This document shows positions 1 to 9,370 of a stretch of 64,000 nucleotides of DNA, one piece after another; the first letter of the stretch is position 1, and each line of letters begins with the position of its first letter. The notes below the pieces were generated by a model. It saw only the letters and a program-made list of their open reading frames with translations, was not told the DNA's origin and did no database searches. The DNA is taken from the NCBI RefSeq assembly GCF_030232585.1, contig NZ_JASPJX010000004.1:32263-96262 (forward strand). The letters are read 5' to 3'. The stretch is from Corynebacterium sp. MSK008 (lineage in GTDB: Bacteria; Actinomycetota; Actinomycetes; Mycobacteriales; Mycobacteriaceae). A program made the position numbers and the translations under genes.

Positions 1-159
1 GCGGCCCCAAGGGCGACAAGGGCGACACCGGCGCTGACGGCAAGGATGGCGCCGACGGCAAGCCGGGCAAGGACGGCGAGCGCGGCCCCAAGGGCGACAA
101 GGGCGACACCGGCGCTGACGGCAAGGATGGCGCCGACGGCAAGCCGGGCAAGGACGGCC
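1..159 (+). repeat. Tandem 81-bp repeat coding for nine Gly-X-Y triplets
   Basis: The block at 1-81 recurs from base 82 with essentially no change until about 156, giving a period of 81 bases (27 residues). More diverged units follow to about 800. Such repeats can change copy number by slippage or recombination, so stalk length may vary between strains. Confidence 0.85.
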
Positions 160-1064
160 GCGACGGCACCGACGGTAAAGACGGCCTCGGTGTGAAATCC
201 TTCGAGGTCAACGGCGAGGGCCACTTGATCGTTACCTACTCGGACGGTGAGACCGCAGATCTGGGGAAGGTCACTGGCGAGGACGGTGCCGATGGCGAGC
301 AGGGCCCGAAGGGCGACAAGGGCGACACCGGCAAACCTGGTAAAGACGGCCGCGACGGCAAGGACGGCAAGGACGGCGTCGATGGCAAGCCGGGCAAGGA
401 CGGCGAGCAGGGCCCGAAGGGTGACAAGGGCGACACCGGCACCGCAGGCAAGGACGGCGAGGACGGCACCGACGGCGAGAAGGGGCCGAAGGGCAACAAG
501 GGCGAGACCGGCGCACCGGGCAAGGACGGCCGCGACGGCACCGACGGTAAAGACGGCAAGGACGGCGCTCCGGGCACCAATGGTCGTGGCATCGCCGAAG
601 CTGCCGTCAACGAAGACGGCGAGCTCATCCTCACCTACACCGACGGCGAGACCCAGAACCTGGGCCGCGTGACCGGCGCTGACGGCATCGACGGTCGCGA
701 CGGCCAGGACGGCAAGCCGGGCAGGGACGGCGAGAAGGGCGCAGATGGCGCTGATGGCCGCGACGGCAAGGATGGCCAAGACGGCACCAACGCCCCGGCC
801 GGCGAAGGCTCCAGCGTGAGCGACCGCTGTCTGCCGGCGGTGGGCATCATGGCGCTGCCGCTGCTGGCACTGGTCCCGCTGGGCCTGGCAGCCACCATGG
901 ACGTGCCGGCTCTGGCTCCGCTGAAGGAGCAGATCAACAAGGTCGGCGAGCAGCTGCCGGTTCCGGTCGAGACCGCCGGCGGCATCGCTGGTGCGACGCT
1001 GGCGATCGCGGCGATCGCCACGCTGGCAACGGTGTGCAGCACCGAGGGCGGCTCCTCTAAGTAG
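1..1064 (+). CDS. Collagen-like repeat surface protein, C-terminal part (5' end outside window)
   Basis: The frame is open from base 3 to the TAG at 1062-1064, so the start lies left of the window. The protein is built of Gly-X-Y triplets rich in GPKGDKGDTG and GKDG units, as in bacterial collagen-like proteins that form triple-helical stalks. Two non-collagen insertions of about 30 residues interrupt it (near 190-280 and 585-680). Both carry the pattern 'NxxG-L-Ix-TY-DGET-LG-VTG' and probably form small beta domains. The end has a hydrophobic stretch after a Cys (CLPAVGIMALPLLALVPLGL), a linker, and a second hydrophobic stretch ending near VCSTEGGSSK. This type of C-terminus is common in corynebacterial surface proteins. 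No LPxTG motif is seen. An adhesin or stalk role is inferred. Confidence 0.85.
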   Translation, partial: GPKGDKGDTGADGKDGADGKPGKDGERGPKGDKGDTGADGKDGADGKPGKDGRDGTDGKDGLGVKSFEVNGEGHLIVTYSDGETADLGKVTGEDGADGEQGPKGDKGDTGKPGKDGRDGKDGKDGVDGKPGKDGEQGPKGDKGDTGTAGKDGEDGTDGEKGPKGNKGETGAPGKDGRDGTDGKDGKDGAPGTNGRGIAEAAVNEDGELILTYTDGETQNLGRVTGADGIDGRDGQDGKPGRDGEKGADGADGRDGKDGQDGTNAPAGEGSSVSDRCLPAVGIMALPLLALVPLGLAATMDVPALAPLKEQINKVGEQLPVPVETAGGIAGATLAIAAIATLATVCSTEGGSSK

Positions 1065-1087
1065 GACCACAACTCACCCCACGCGTC

Positions 1088-1120
1088 AGCCCCGCCCCGG
1101 GAATCGCCCGGCGCGGGGCT
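1088..1120 (+). terminator. GC-rich hairpin after the collagen-like gene
   Basis: A 14-base arm (1088-1101) pairs with 1107-1120 with one mismatch around a 5-base loop. It lies 24 bases after the stop codon. No T run follows, so termination is inferred from position and strength. Confidence 0.6.
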
Positions 1121-1127
1121 AACGCAT

Positions 1128-1144
1128 TTGAAAACCGTTTCCAA
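1128..1144. promoter_or_regulatory. Zur-like palindrome upstream of metal ABC importer
   Basis: TTGAAAAC-C-GTTTCCAA is a 17-base near-palindrome (7 of 8 pairs match), ending 19 bases before the start codon at 1164. A second AAAC-C-GTTT core lies at 1169-1177, just inside the coding region. The GAAAAC/GTTTTC half-sites resemble actinobacterial Zur boxes, which fits a zinc importer repressed when zinc is plentiful. Assignment to Zur is inferred. Confidence 0.55.
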
Positions 1145-1163
1145 TAGTGGTTAGATTTCACTT

Positions 1164-2063
1164 ATGCGAAACCGTTTTCATTTGACTCCCCTGGCCGCGG
1201 TTGCGGCTACTGCTCTGGTTGGCGCGTTGGGCGGATGCTCGTCGGAAAGCAATAGCGCGAGCGGCAGCGACATCATCGCCACCACCGGTGTGTGGGCGGA
1301 CGTGGCCTCGGCGGTCACGGGCAGCGACGTGGACGCGATCATCACCGGTGACGCGGTGGACCCCCACCACTTCGAGCCGTCGGCGAAGGACCTAGCGCGT
1401 ATCAAGGGCGCAAACACCGTCGTGGCCAACGGGGGCGCGTACGACGCGGCGCTTTACACCGCCGCCGAGCAGGACCGCATCATCTACGCGATCCCGCTTC
1501 TCGACGAGCACGAGGCCCACGACCACGACCACGACCACGCGCACATGCCCGACTCCCTGGACGAGCTCGAGCACGCCTGGTTCGCGCCGGAGAAGGTGCT
1601 GCAGGTCGCAGAGTACGTCGCGGAGCGCACCGGTGGCGACGCAAGCGACGTCAAGCAGCGCATCGGTGCCATCCAAGACAAGCTCAACGCAGTGCCGCAC
1701 GTGCACATCGGCATGACTGAGCCGATCGCCGCGGGTCTGGTGTGGGGCACCGAGCTGCACGACATCACGCCCGAGGAATACGTCAAGGCCAGCCTGAACC
1801 ACCAGGAGCCGTCCGCATCTGCGGTGGCGGCCTTCCTGGAGCAGATCGAAAACGGCGAGCTGGACATGCTGTTTGTGAACCCGCAGAGCACCAACAGCGC
1901 GACGCAAAGGTTGGCGGATGCGGCGAAGGAGCATAATGTTCCCGTTGTTGAAATCCGCGAGACACCGCCGTCCGGCCAGCGCTTCCTCGACTACTTCGAG
2001 GAGATCGTCGACCAGATTGCGGACATCGCTGCCCACGCCGAGCCGACCAGCCACCACCACTAG
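1164..2063 (+). CDS. Metal (zinc/manganese) ABC transporter substrate-binding lipoprotein
   Basis: This is a ZnuA/MntA-type (cluster A-I) binding protein of 299 residues. The N-terminus is a lipoprotein signal with lipobox LGGC near residues 22-25. The conserved DPHHFEPS motif provides metal ligands, and the His/Asp-rich loop near residues 115-127 (EAHDHDHDHAH) is typical of zinc-specific members. A His-rich tail (TSHHH) ends the protein. The ATPase and permease genes follow at once, so the three form one importer. The upstream palindrome at 1128-1144 suggests Zur control. Zinc is the likelier substrate because of the His-rich loop, but manganese is not excluded. Confidence 0.88.
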   Translation: MRNRFHLTPLAAVAATALVGALGGCSSESNSASGSDIIATTGVWADVASAVTGSDVDAIITGDAVDPHHFEPSAKDLARIKGANTVVANGGAYDAALYTAAEQDRIIYAIPLLDEHEAHDHDHDHAHMPDSLDELEHAWFAPEKVLQVAEYVAERTGGDASDVKQRIGAIQDKLNAVPHVHIGMTEPIAAGLVWGTELHDITPEEYVKASLNHQEPSASAVAAFLEQIENGELDMLFVNPQSTNSATQRLADAAKEHNVPVVEIRETPPSGQRFLDYFEEIVDQIADIAAHAEPTSHHH

Positions 2064-2074
2064 GAAATGCCAAT

Positions 2075-2746
2075 TTGATCGCTGAGCTTCGCAGCGCCGC
2101 CGTCGAACCACTCTGGCGCGACCTCACCCTCACCGTCGAGCCCGGCGAATTCATCGCAGTGCTCGGCCCAAACGGCGTGGGCAAATCCACCCTGCTGGGC
2201 ACGCTGATGGGCACGCGCAAGCTCACTTCCGGCACGGCCACGGTCCACGGGCAGATCGGTTTTATCCCGCAGCAGCACATGTTTCCGAAGGACCTTCCGG
2301 TGCGCGGGCGCGACCTGGTGGCGTTGGCGATGGGAAAAGGTGCGAGACCGGAGGACGTCGATAAGCAATTGGCCTCTGTGGGGGCGCAATCCTTTTCCGA
2401 GCGGCGCGTGGGGGTACTCTCCGGCGGCCAGCAGCAGCTGATCCGCCAGGCGCAGGCATTCTCGCAATCGCCGGAGCTTTTGCTTTGCGACGAGCCCCTG
2501 CTCTCCCTCGACCCCGCCCGCGCACGCGACACAGTGCAGCGCCTCGCCGCGCACCCCGCGGCCGTGATCTGCGTGACGCACTCCATCAACCCGGTGATGG
2601 GCGTGGTGGACCGGGTGCTGTACCTGGGACCTGAGGGACACGTGGTGGGCAGCGTTTCCGAAGTGATGCGCTCCGAGGTGCTCAGCGAGCTCTACGGCAC
2701 CCGCGTGGACGTGGTCGAAGTTGACGGACGGATGGTGGTCCTGTGA
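2075..2746 (+). CDS. Metal ABC transporter ATP-binding protein
   Basis: This 223-residue protein is the ATPase of the zinc/manganese importer. Walker A is GPNGVGKST (near residue 31), the Q-loop region is IGFIPQQHMFPKDLPV, the signature is LSGGQQQLIRQA, and Walker B is LLLCDEPLLSLD, followed by an H-loop at VTHS. The start is a TTG at 2075 preceded by AGGAAA (2062-2067). No ATG or GTG in frame gives a better N-terminus. It lies 11 bases after the binding-protein gene and overlaps the permease gene by 4 bases (GTGA), so translation is probably coupled. Confidence 0.88.
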   Translation: MIAELRSAAVEPLWRDLTLTVEPGEFIAVLGPNGVGKSTLLGTLMGTRKLTSGTATVHGQIGFIPQQHMFPKDLPVRGRDLVALAMGKGARPEDVDKQLASVGAQSFSERRVGVLSGGQQQLIRQAQAFSQSPELLLCDEPLLSLDPARARDTVQRLAAHPAAVICVTHSINPVMGVVDRVLYLGPEGHVVGSVSEVMRSEVLSELYGTRVDVVEVDGRMVVL

Positions 2747-3561
2747 GTGCGTTTTTGGCGGACACGTCCTACCTGCTCGGGCAGGATTTCGTGCAGACGA
2801 CGCTGGTGGCGTGCGCGCTTTTGGGAGTGTTGTCCGGGGTGATGGCTCCGCTGATCGTGCTGCGCCAGATGTCGTTTTCGGTGCACGCGACCTCGGAACT
2901 CGCGCTCATGGGCGCCTCGGCGGCGCTGCTGTTCGGGCTCAACGTCGGCTTCGGCGCTGTGGCTGGCGCGGTGGTCGCTGCCCTGGTGCTGGCGGCGCTG
3001 GGGTTAAAGGGCCAGCAGGACTCCGCTGTGGGCGTGGCCATGAGCTTCGGCATGGCCCTGTCTGTGCTGTTTATCCACCTGTACCCAGGAAACTCGAACC
3101 GGGCGCTGGCGCTTTTGACCGGCCAGATTGTTGGCGTGTCGGCGCAAAACGTGGCGCTGCTGGCGGGCACTACCGTGCTGGTTGCAGGCGCCGTGCTGGT
3201 CCTGTGGCGGCCGCTGCTGTTCGCCTCCGCGGACCCCGTGATGGCCGCCGCATGCGGGGTGCCCGTGCGGACGATGGCGCTGGTGTTCGCCATGCTGGTG
3301 GGCGTCGCGTCGGCACAGTCCGTGCAGATCGTCGGCGCACTGCTGGTGATGTCGCTGCTGATCACCCCCGGTGCGGCAGCCGCTCAGGTCACCGCGAACC
3401 CCAAGCTTGCGGTGGTGCTGTCCGTGGTATTCGCCGAGGTCGCGGCGGTCGGCGGGATGGTGCTCTCGCTCGCCCCCGGCATGCCGGTGAGCGTGTTCGT
3501 GGCCTTTATCTCGTTCGGGATCTACCTGGTGTGCCGGGTGGTCGGCAGGGTGCGGAGCTAG
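2743..3561 (+). CDS. Metal ABC transporter permease (ZnuB type)
   Basis: This hydrophobic protein of 272 residues has about eight or nine membrane segments. It matches the ABC-3 permease family that pairs with cluster A-I binding proteins. The GTG start overlaps the stop of the ATPase gene in a GTGA arrangement. It is the last gene of the metal-import operon and meets the next, oppositely oriented gene end to end at 3561/3562 with no gap. Confidence 0.88.
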   Translation: MSAFLADTSYLLGQDFVQTTLVACALLGVLSGVMAPLIVLRQMSFSVHATSELALMGASAALLFGLNVGFGAVAGAVVAALVLAALGLKGQQDSAVGVAMSFGMALSVLFIHLYPGNSNRALALLTGQIVGVSAQNVALLAGTTVLVAGAVLVLWRPLLFASADPVMAAACGVPVRTMALVFAMLVGVASAQSVQIVGALLVMSLLITPGAAAAQVTANPKLAVVLSVVFAEVAAVGGMVLSLAPGMPVSVFVAFISFGIYLVCRVVGRVRS

Positions 3562-4236
3562 CTAGCGGTACTCCCGGTAGTCCGCCGGTGTCGCGCCCTT
3601 GTCTACCGCCGCTGCGGCGGCTGCGAGGAAGTCGCGGCGCACCTTCTTCTGCCCCAGCTCGCGCCCGGAGACCGACAGACGGATCGTGTTGCCCTTCTCC
3701 GCGCCGCGCTCAGCAGCCTTGATCACGTTGCGGCGCCACCACTTCGCGGCGCCGTAGCCCTCGCCCACAGACAGGTTGCGGGCCTGGGCGAACTCGCCGC
3801 GTTCAAGGCGGTAGATGCCCTTCGTGGAGGCGGCGACGGTAAACCCAAACTCGCCGAGCACCTTCAGCGTGCCATCCGACATGCGCCAGCGCGGCGGCGC
3901 GAACATGTCCAAGTCAAACCCCAGCGCGGCCATCTGGCGCGTCGCACCTTTAAGCCGAAGCCGCGCCTCGTGCTCCTCCAAGCTGGCAAACTCGCTTCGG
4001 CGCCCCTGCACCGGCTGGTCAAAACCGTTGAGCATGAGCGCACGGCTTTCGAGCTGCTCGGCAAGCCAGGAACGTGTGGTCTCATCCTTGGCCAAGTGCC
4101 ACTTTTTGTCGATGTGCGGCGCCACCAGCAACGACACCGGCACCCCCTCGCGGTCCAGGTCGCGCACCATGCTGGCGACGTCCCCCAACGTCGCATCGAA
4201 GATGGAGGAAATAGAGACAAGCACGCACCCAGGCAT
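3562..4236 (-). CDS. DUF2334-type polysaccharide deacetylase-like protein
   Basis: This 224-residue protein looks like the DUF2334 branch of the NodB/polysaccharide deacetylase superfamily. It begins CVLVSISSIFDATLGD and has SLLVAPHIDKKWH in place of the usual His-containing strand, then LMLNGFDQPVQG and FAPPRWRMSD (an ARPPxG-like element). Canonical DUF2334 proteins carry an 'HGxxH'-like motif; here it reads LNGFDQP, so metal binding may be altered. The ATG at 4236 has no Shine-Dalgarno sequence. GATAAT (4250-4245 on this strand) sits 8 bases upstream, which suggests a leaderless message. The substrate is unknown. Confidence 0.65.
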   Translation of the reverse strand: MPGCVLVSISSIFDATLGDVASMVRDLDREGVPVSLLVAPHIDKKWHLAKDETTRSWLAEQLESRALMLNGFDQPVQGRRSEFASLEEHEARLRLKGATRQMAALGFDLDMFAPPRWRMSDGTLKVLGEFGFTVAASTKGIYRLERGEFAQARNLSVGEGYGAAKWWRRNVIKAAERGAEKGNTIRLSVSGRELGQKKVRRDFLAAAAAAVDKGATPADYREYR

Positions 4237-4292
4237 AGGGGAAATTATCGCACACGCAGACGGTGCGTGCCGGGTGAAATTTCCACCGCGAT

Positions 4293-4308
4293 TCGAATGT
4301 GTGTTCTA
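4293..4308. promoter_or_regulatory. LexA (SOS) box-like site upstream of HNH gene
   Basis: TCGAATGTGTGTTCTA matches the corynebacterial LexA consensus TCGAAMANNTGTTCGA at 11 of 14 defined positions. It lies about 70 bases before the HNH start. Mycobacterial 13E12-family genes are known to be damage inducible with LexA sites, so the match is plausible. It is not demonstrated. Confidence 0.45.
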
Positions 4309-4376
4309 TTTCAGCGGGCGCGTGTCGGACGAGGTTCTACTATGCGAAGTCAAGTGCAATGAAAGGAGGTGCTCCA

Positions 4377-5852
4377 ATGAGTGCAGTGCTCGACCAGGCG
4401 GTCAATCAAATCGTCGCCGGGCTGCGGTCGCTTGCCGACGTGATGAGGGAGCCGGACTCCCTCCACCTCGCCTCCACCCACGTGGCCATGGAGCGCCTCC
4501 ACGCCTGCCTGCCGCTGCTGTCCAACGCGGACGCCGCGTTCGCGTTCCTCTGCGACCGGGACGGCGCAGGCGCACTCGTCGGCGCGAACCACGCCGTCGA
4601 GTATCTGACGCGGAGCCTGGGCTTGTCTCGTCGAGAAGCATTCGCACTCTTGGAGCAGGGTAAGAAGCTCTACGGCGAGCCCGAGGTACCCGAGCCGGAG
4701 CCGAGCGCGGACGAAGCAGACCGCGAGCGCAAAGAGCAGGAGGCGGAAGCGCGCCGAAAGAAAGCGCGCGAGGCGCAGGAGCGGGCGCGACGTGCAGCAG
4801 AAAACGCCAACGCGGAGAAGAAGCGGATCATCACCGACGCGCTCAAAGACCTCAACGAGCATGCTAACCCCGGCTACGAAGAGATCCTCGCCGAGGCGTT
4901 GGAGGCAGCCGAATCCCTCACCGCCGAGGAGCTCCGGAAGTTCGTCCGCGACCTAGTCAAGCGCGCCAACAAGCGCGGGCGCGACTACGACGGGCAGAAA
5001 GACCCCCTCGCGGCCTGGAAGAAGCGCGGCATCTGGCTCGGGGAACCGGACGCGGACGGCGGCTCCTACTTCAATGGCTACCTCGACGCCGCATCGCGGG
5101 CGCAGCTCGAGGCCTGCCTCGCCGCTGGCGACCACATGGGTTCCAACATGGAAGGCGAGGACGCCGCGAAGCGGGACAGCCGGCGCAAGCACCAGCGCCG
5201 CTTCGACCAACTCATGAACGTGCTCGACCGCTACAGCGACGCCGCCACCAAATCCCGCGGCGGGGTGGGCACAGTGGTGATCTCGCTGACCCTCGACGAC
5301 CTTTTGGAGGCGGACGCCTTCACCGAGTTCGCCACCAACACCTCGGTGTCGCTCACCCCGCTCGACATCGTGCGCTTGGGCCTTGCCGGCGACAGCTTCA
5401 TCCTCCAACTCGACTCGGTCACCGGTGTCCCACGCTCCCTCGGCCGCACCCGCCTGGCATCCGTAGAGCAGAAACTCGCGCTGCTGGCTATGCAGGGCGT
5501 GTGCGCCTGGAACGGCTGCACCAAGCCGGGCGTCGAACTCGAGGCCCACCACCTGGATTCCTACGTCAGCGGCGGGCTTACCAGCATCGAAAACCTGGTG
5601 CTGTTGTGCCGCGAGCACCACATGTGCAACAACGACAACAAAGACGGCGCCGGAAACAAAGGCCACTTCGGCCGGGACCCCGACACCGGCGACGTGCACT
5701 ACCACCCCGCCAACGGGGACCCACCCAGGCACACGACCACCTACCAGTACCGAAATTCACCTGGTCAGAGGCTTGCCAAGAAGGCAAGGTCCCGGCACGG
5801 CGGCAACCATAACCGCCCGCCGGACCCTGCCCTATTCGAGCCGGACGGTTAA
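4377..5852 (+). CDS. DUF222/HNH endonuclease domain protein (13E12 repeat family)
   Basis: This 491-residue protein has the usual two-part layout of the actinobacterial 13E12 family: an N-terminal DUF222 helical region with a charged coiled coil (residues ~100-170, rich in E, K, R, A) and a C-terminal HNH nuclease domain. The HNH part reads CAWNGCTKPG, ELEAHHLDSY, then NLVLLCREHHMCNND, with Cys pairs for a zinc knuckle. The start at 4377 is chosen because AAAGGAGG lies 7 bases upstream; an in-frame GTG at 4299 lacks such a site. A LexA-like box lies upstream. These genes multiply in genomes; a second, different copy is at 24989-26461. Biological role unknown. It overlaps the S9 peptidase gene by 4 bases tail to tail. 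Confidence 0.82.
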   Translation: MSAVLDQAVNQIVAGLRSLADVMREPDSLHLASTHVAMERLHACLPLLSNADAAFAFLCDRDGAGALVGANHAVEYLTRSLGLSRREAFALLEQGKKLYGEPEVPEPEPSADEADRERKEQEAEARRKKAREAQERARRAAENANAEKKRIITDALKDLNEHANPGYEEILAEALEAAESLTAEELRKFVRDLVKRANKRGRDYDGQKDPLAAWKKRGIWLGEPDADGGSYFNGYLDAASRAQLEACLAAGDHMGSNMEGEDAAKRDSRRKHQRRFDQLMNVLDRYSDAATKSRGGVGTVVISLTLDDLLEADAFTEFATNTSVSLTPLDIVRLGLAGDSFILQLDSVTGVPRSLGRTRLASVEQKLALLAMQGVCAWNGCTKPGVELEAHHLDSYVSGGLTSIENLVLLCREHHMCNNDNKDGAGNKGHFGRDPDTGDVHYHPANGDPPRHTTTYQYRNSPGQRLAKKARSRHGGNHNRPPDPALFEPDG

Positions 5853-7930
5853 ACCGCCCCGGACTTCACCAGCGTCCACGCGTACTCAAACGCGGTCTGC
5901 TTCCACTTGGCGTAGCGGCCCGACACGCCGCCGTGCCCTGCGGACATCTCCGTCTTCAACAGGATCTCGCCTGCGGTGCCCACCTCGCGCAGCTTGGCCA
6001 CCCACTTCGCGGGCTCGACGTAGAGCACGCGGGTGTCGTTCAAGCTGGTTACCGCGAGAATGTCCGGGTAGTCCTGGGCGGTGACGTTCTCGTACGGGGC
6101 GTACGTCGCCATGTAGTCGTACACCTCGGGGTCGTGGAACGGGTCGCCCCACTCCTCCCACTCCCCCACCGTCAGCGGCAGCTCGGGTTTCAAGATAGAG
6201 GTCAGCGGGTCCACGAACGGCACGATCGCGAGAATGCCGGCGAACTTCTCCGGCGCCATGTTCGCCACCGCGCCCATGAGCAGGCCGCCGGCGGAGCCTC
6301 CCTCGGCCACCAACTGCTTAGGCGTGGTCAGGCCCAGCTCCACGATGCGGTCGGCGCACGCGATGAAGTCAGTGAACGTGTTGGCCTTGTGCAGCATCTT
6401 GCCGTTGTCGTACCACGCGCGGCCCATCTCGCCGCCGCCGCGCACGTGGGCGCACACCCACACCATGCCGCGGTCGAGCAAACTCAGCCGCGCAACGGAG
6501 AACCCGGGATCCGTGGACGCTTCGTACGAGCCGTAGCCGTACAGCAGCGCAGGTGCCGGGCCTTCGACGCCCTTGCGGCGCACCACCGAAATCGGCACCT
6601 GCTGCCCGTCCGCGGCGGTTGCCCACTCGCGGAAGGCCTCATACTCATCCGGGTCGTAGCCGCCCTCGACCTCTTTTTCCTTCAGCAGGGTCAGCTCGCC
6701 CGTCGCCACCGTGTAGTCCAGCACCTGCGAGGGCTGGGTGTAGGAGGAGTACCCGATGCGCACCACCGGGGCGTCCCACTCTGGGTTCCCGCCGAGGCCG
6801 ACGGTGTAGAGCTCCTCGGAGAACTCCAGCTCCTTGAACTCCCCGAAGCCGCCGTCGAGCGACGCCACGGCCAGCCGCGGGATCCCGCCGCGCCGGTAGG
6901 CCATGAACATGAAGTCGCGGTAGGTGTCGATCGCCTCGACGCGCACGGTCTCGGAATGCTCGACCAGCACCGGCAGCTCCCGCAGGGGCGGCACAGCACC
7001 GACGGGTGTCGTCGCCACGCAGAAGTTTGCACCGTGGGCGTTGTGCGTGACCACCCACTGCTCTTCGCCGTCGACGACGCAGAAGTCCGGGTGGTACTCG
7101 ATGCCGGCCTCGCGCTCCCACAGCACCTCGAACTCGCCGGTGGGATCCGCCATGTCAAGCACGCGGTACTCGGAGGTCAGCGACGACGACGCGATGATCA
7201 TGAGGAAACGCTCGGCACGGTCCGCGCCCACGCCGACGCCAAACTTCTCGTCGGTTTCTTCGTACACCAGCACGTCTTCGGCAGCGGGCGTGCCCAGCTT
7301 ATGGCGCCAGATCTGGTGGGGGCGCCAGGCGTCGTCGCAGCGGACGTAGAACAGGTAGTCCTCGCCCGCCCAGGTCGCACCGTAGAAGATCCCCTCGAGC
7401 TCGTCGTCGAGCAGCTCGCCGGTCTCCAAATTCTTAATCCGCAGGGTGAAGCGCTCGTCGCCCTCGGTATCGAAGGAGTACGCCAGCAGGCGCCCGGAGG
7501 TGGACACGGACGATGCCCCGAGCGCGAAGAACTCGTACCCGGCGGCGAGCTCGTTGACGTCCAGAAGCACCTGCTCCCCCGGCATGTCCTCGGTGACCTC
7601 AGGCGGGGTCCACGGGTCATCGGCGGTCGGGACGCGGCACGAGATGCCGTAGTCCTTGCCCTCGATCGTGCGGCCGTAGTACCACCAGTCGCCCTGGCGC
7701 TGCGGCACGGACATGTCGGTCTCTTTGACGCGGGACTTGATCTCGCCGTAGACCTCGTCCACCAGCCCGGACCAGGCGGAAGTCCGCTCCGACGTGTAGG
7801 CGTTTTCCGCCTCGAGATACCCAATGACCTCGGGGTTGTCCTTATCGCGCAGCCACTCGTAGTTGTCCACGAACTCGCGGCCGTGAAACTTCCGGACAAT
7901 CGGGCGCTTGTCAGCTACGGGTGGGATCAT
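5849..7930 (-). CDS. S9 family prolyl oligopeptidase (oligopeptidase B-like)
   Basis: This 693-residue serine peptidase has an N-terminal beta-propeller and a C-terminal alpha/beta hydrolase domain. The catalytic Ser is in [10 protein letters not shown], the Asp in SLNDTRV and the His in SAGHGG. Such enzymes cut short peptides after basic residues (oligopeptidase B) or proline. No signal peptide is present, so it is cytoplasmic. The start at 7930 overlaps the purC stop in an ATGA arrangement, indicating translational coupling. A longer reading to 8062 would run into purC and is rejected. The tie to purine synthesis is positional only. Confidence 0.88.
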   Translation of the reverse strand: MIPPVADKRPIVRKFHGREFVDNYEWLRDKDNPEVIGYLEAENAYTSERTSAWSGLVDEVYGEIKSRVKETDMSVPQRQGDWWYYGRTIEGKDYGISCRVPTADDPWTPPEVTEDMPGEQVLLDVNELAAGYEFFALGASSVSTSGRLLAYSFDTEGDERFTLRIKNLETGELLDDELEGIFYGATWAGEDYLFYVRCDDAWRPHQIWRHKLGTPAAEDVLVYEETDEKFGVGVGADRAERFLMIIASSSLTSEYRVLDMADPTGEFEVLWEREAGIEYHPDFCVVDGEEQWVVTHNAHGANFCVATTPVGAVPPLRELPVLVEHSETVRVEAIDTYRDFMFMAYRRGGIPRLAVASLDGGFGEFKELEFSEELYTVGLGGNPEWDAPVVRIGYSSYTQPSQVLDYTVATGELTLLKEKEVEGGYDPDEYEAFREWATAADGQQVPISVVRRKGVEGPAPALLYGYGSYEASTDPGFSVARLSLLDRGMVWVCAHVRGGGEMGRAWYDNGKMLHKANTFTDFIACADRIVELGLTTPKQLVAEGGSAGGLLMGAVANMAPEKFAGILAIVPFVDPLTSILKPELPLTVGEWEEWGDPFHDPEVYDYMATYAPYENVTAQDYPDILAVTSLNDTRVLYVEPAKWVAKLREVGTAGEILLKTEMSAGHGGVSGRYAKWKQTAFEYAWTLVKSGAV

Positions 7931-8823
7931 GCATGCTCCCCCGGCCACTCGGAGAAGCGGCGGCCAGAAAGGCGCTCGTACGCCTCGATGTAGCGGTCGC
8001 GGGTGGCCTCCACGACGGAGCCCGGCAGCTCCGGCGGCGTGGTGCCTTCCTCCTGGTCCCACCCGGACTTCGGTCCGGTGAGCCAGTTGCGCACGTACTG
8101 CTTGTCAAAGCTGGGCTGGCTGCGGCCTTCCTCGTAGCTGTCGGCGGGCCAGTAGCGGGAAGAATCCGGCGTGAGCACCTCGTCGGCAAGCACGAGCTCG
8201 CCGTTTTCGTCCAGGCCGAACTCGAGCTTGGTGTCGGCGAGGATGATGCCCTTGGTCTCCGCGTAGTCGGCAGCGCGACGGTACACCTCGAGCGTGGCGT
8301 CCCGCAGACGCTCCGCAAGGTCCGCGCCGAGCTTGCCCGCCATGTGCTCGAAGGTGACGTTGATGTCGTGGTTGCCCTGCTCAGCCTTGGTTGCGGGGGT
8401 GAAGATCGGCTCGTCCAGCTTGGACGCTTCGGTCAGCCCCTCGGGCAGCTTCACGCCGCAGACGCGGCCGGTGGCATCGTATTCCTTCTTGCCGGAGCCG
8501 GTGAGGTAGCCGCGGGCGACGCACTCGAACGGCACCATGTCCAGCTTCTTCACCACCATCGCGCGGCCGAGGACGTCTTCGGGGATGCGCTCGTCGTCGA
8601 TCGGGCCTGCCAGGTGGTTCGGCACGTCGGACAGCAGGTCGAAGAAGAACATGGAGGTGGCGGTGAGGATCCGCCCCTTGTCCGGGATCGCCGGTTCGAG
8701 GGAGAAGTCGAAGGCGGAGATGCGGTCTGTCGCGACCATGAGCAGGGTCTGCTCATCCACCTCGTAGATCTCGCGAACCTTGCCGCCGGAGATGTGTGAG
8801 TAATCTGAAAGCTCTGGACGCAT
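7927..8823 (-). CDS. purC: Phosphoribosylaminoimidazole-succinocarboxamide synthase
   Basis: SAICAR synthetase joins aspartate to CAIR in de novo purine synthesis using ATP. The 298-residue protein begins [16 protein letters not shown] and carries the family signatures TDRISAFDF and [11 protein letters not shown]. The start at 8823 gives the standard N-terminus; extra upstream codons in frame are not conserved-looking. It is on the same strand as purB and purD, which lie upstream across the intervening lipoprotein gene. It is coupled to the S9 peptidase gene downstream. Confidence 0.95.
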   Translation of the reverse strand: MRPELSDYSHISGGKVREIYEVDEQTLLMVATDRISAFDFSLEPAIPDKGRILTATSMFFFDLLSDVPNHLAGPIDDERIPEDVLGRAMVVKKLDMVPFECVARGYLTGSGKKEYDATGRVCGVKLPEGLTEASKLDEPIFTPATKAEQGNHDINVTFEHMAGKLGADLAERLRDATLEVYRRAADYAETKGIILADTKLEFGLDENGELVLADEVLTPDSSRYWPADSYEEGRSQPSFDKQYVRNWLTGPKSGWDQEEGTTPPELPGSVVEATRDRYIEAYERLSGRRFSEWPGEHA

Positions 8824-8842
8824 GCGCGCTAGTATATGCGCC

Positions 8843-9370
8843 GTGAAAAACCGCGCTACCGTTGTCCTCCTCCCACTTCTTCTCGCAGCGTGCACCGCAC
8901 CTTCGGAGTTCAGCGGGCAGATGCCGGAGTTTTATCCTTCGCGCGACGGCGCCACGTTCCGTTTTGGGCAGACCGCCAAGATCGTCACCGAGGACGTGCG
9001 CTACCACGTGCCGGTGCAGTGGGAAGTCACGGTGGATGAGCCCACCACCACCCGCGCGCCCCGCAGCGCCGAGCACGCCCGCTCCATCGTGTGCTTCCCC
9101 GTCAGCTTCACGCCGGTTGGCATCGGCGAGTTTCCCATGGATGTCACGGTTGCTTTGCCGGAGCTTTTGCCTATCGACGGCGACCTCGCCGCCAACGTGG
9201 CCGACCCGAATTACTGCGGCGACTGGGACATCACCGGCTACACCGGCGAGCTGGAAGAAAACCACACCTACACCGGCTTCGTGGCCTCCTGGGCGGGCAG
9301 CGCCGACCCGGGCATCATCGGCCGCGGCGTCGAGCTCAAATCCCGCGACGCCACCCTCACTTGGAAGTAG
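8843..9370 (+). CDS. Predicted lipoprotein of unknown function
   Basis: The 175-residue protein begins with a GTG and a lipoprotein signal ([21 protein letters not shown]) with lipobox LAAC, so it should be a membrane-anchored exported protein. It has two later Cys residues (VCFPVSF and NYCGDW) that could form a disulfide. No known domain is recognised. It is divergent from purC with only 19 bases between the starts, and ends one base before the purB stop on the other strand. Confidence 0.7.
   Translation: MKNRATVVLLPLLLAACTAPSEFSGQMPEFYPSRDGATFRFGQTAKIVTEDVRYHVPVQWEVTVDEPTTTRAPRSAEHARSIVCFPVSFTPVGIGEFPMDVTVALPELLPIDGDLAANVADPNYCGDWDITGYTGELEENHTYTGFVASWAGSADPGIIGRGVELKSRDATLTWK

Noticed and set aside
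1..820. CRISPR-like array from the repeated appearance of the DNA
   Set aside because: The repeats are in-frame Gly-X-Y codons with no unique spacers.
5933..7993. 686-codon open frame on the plus strand across the S9 peptidase gene
   Set aside because: It lies fully antisense to a gene with an intact catalytic triad and has no domain or signal of its own.
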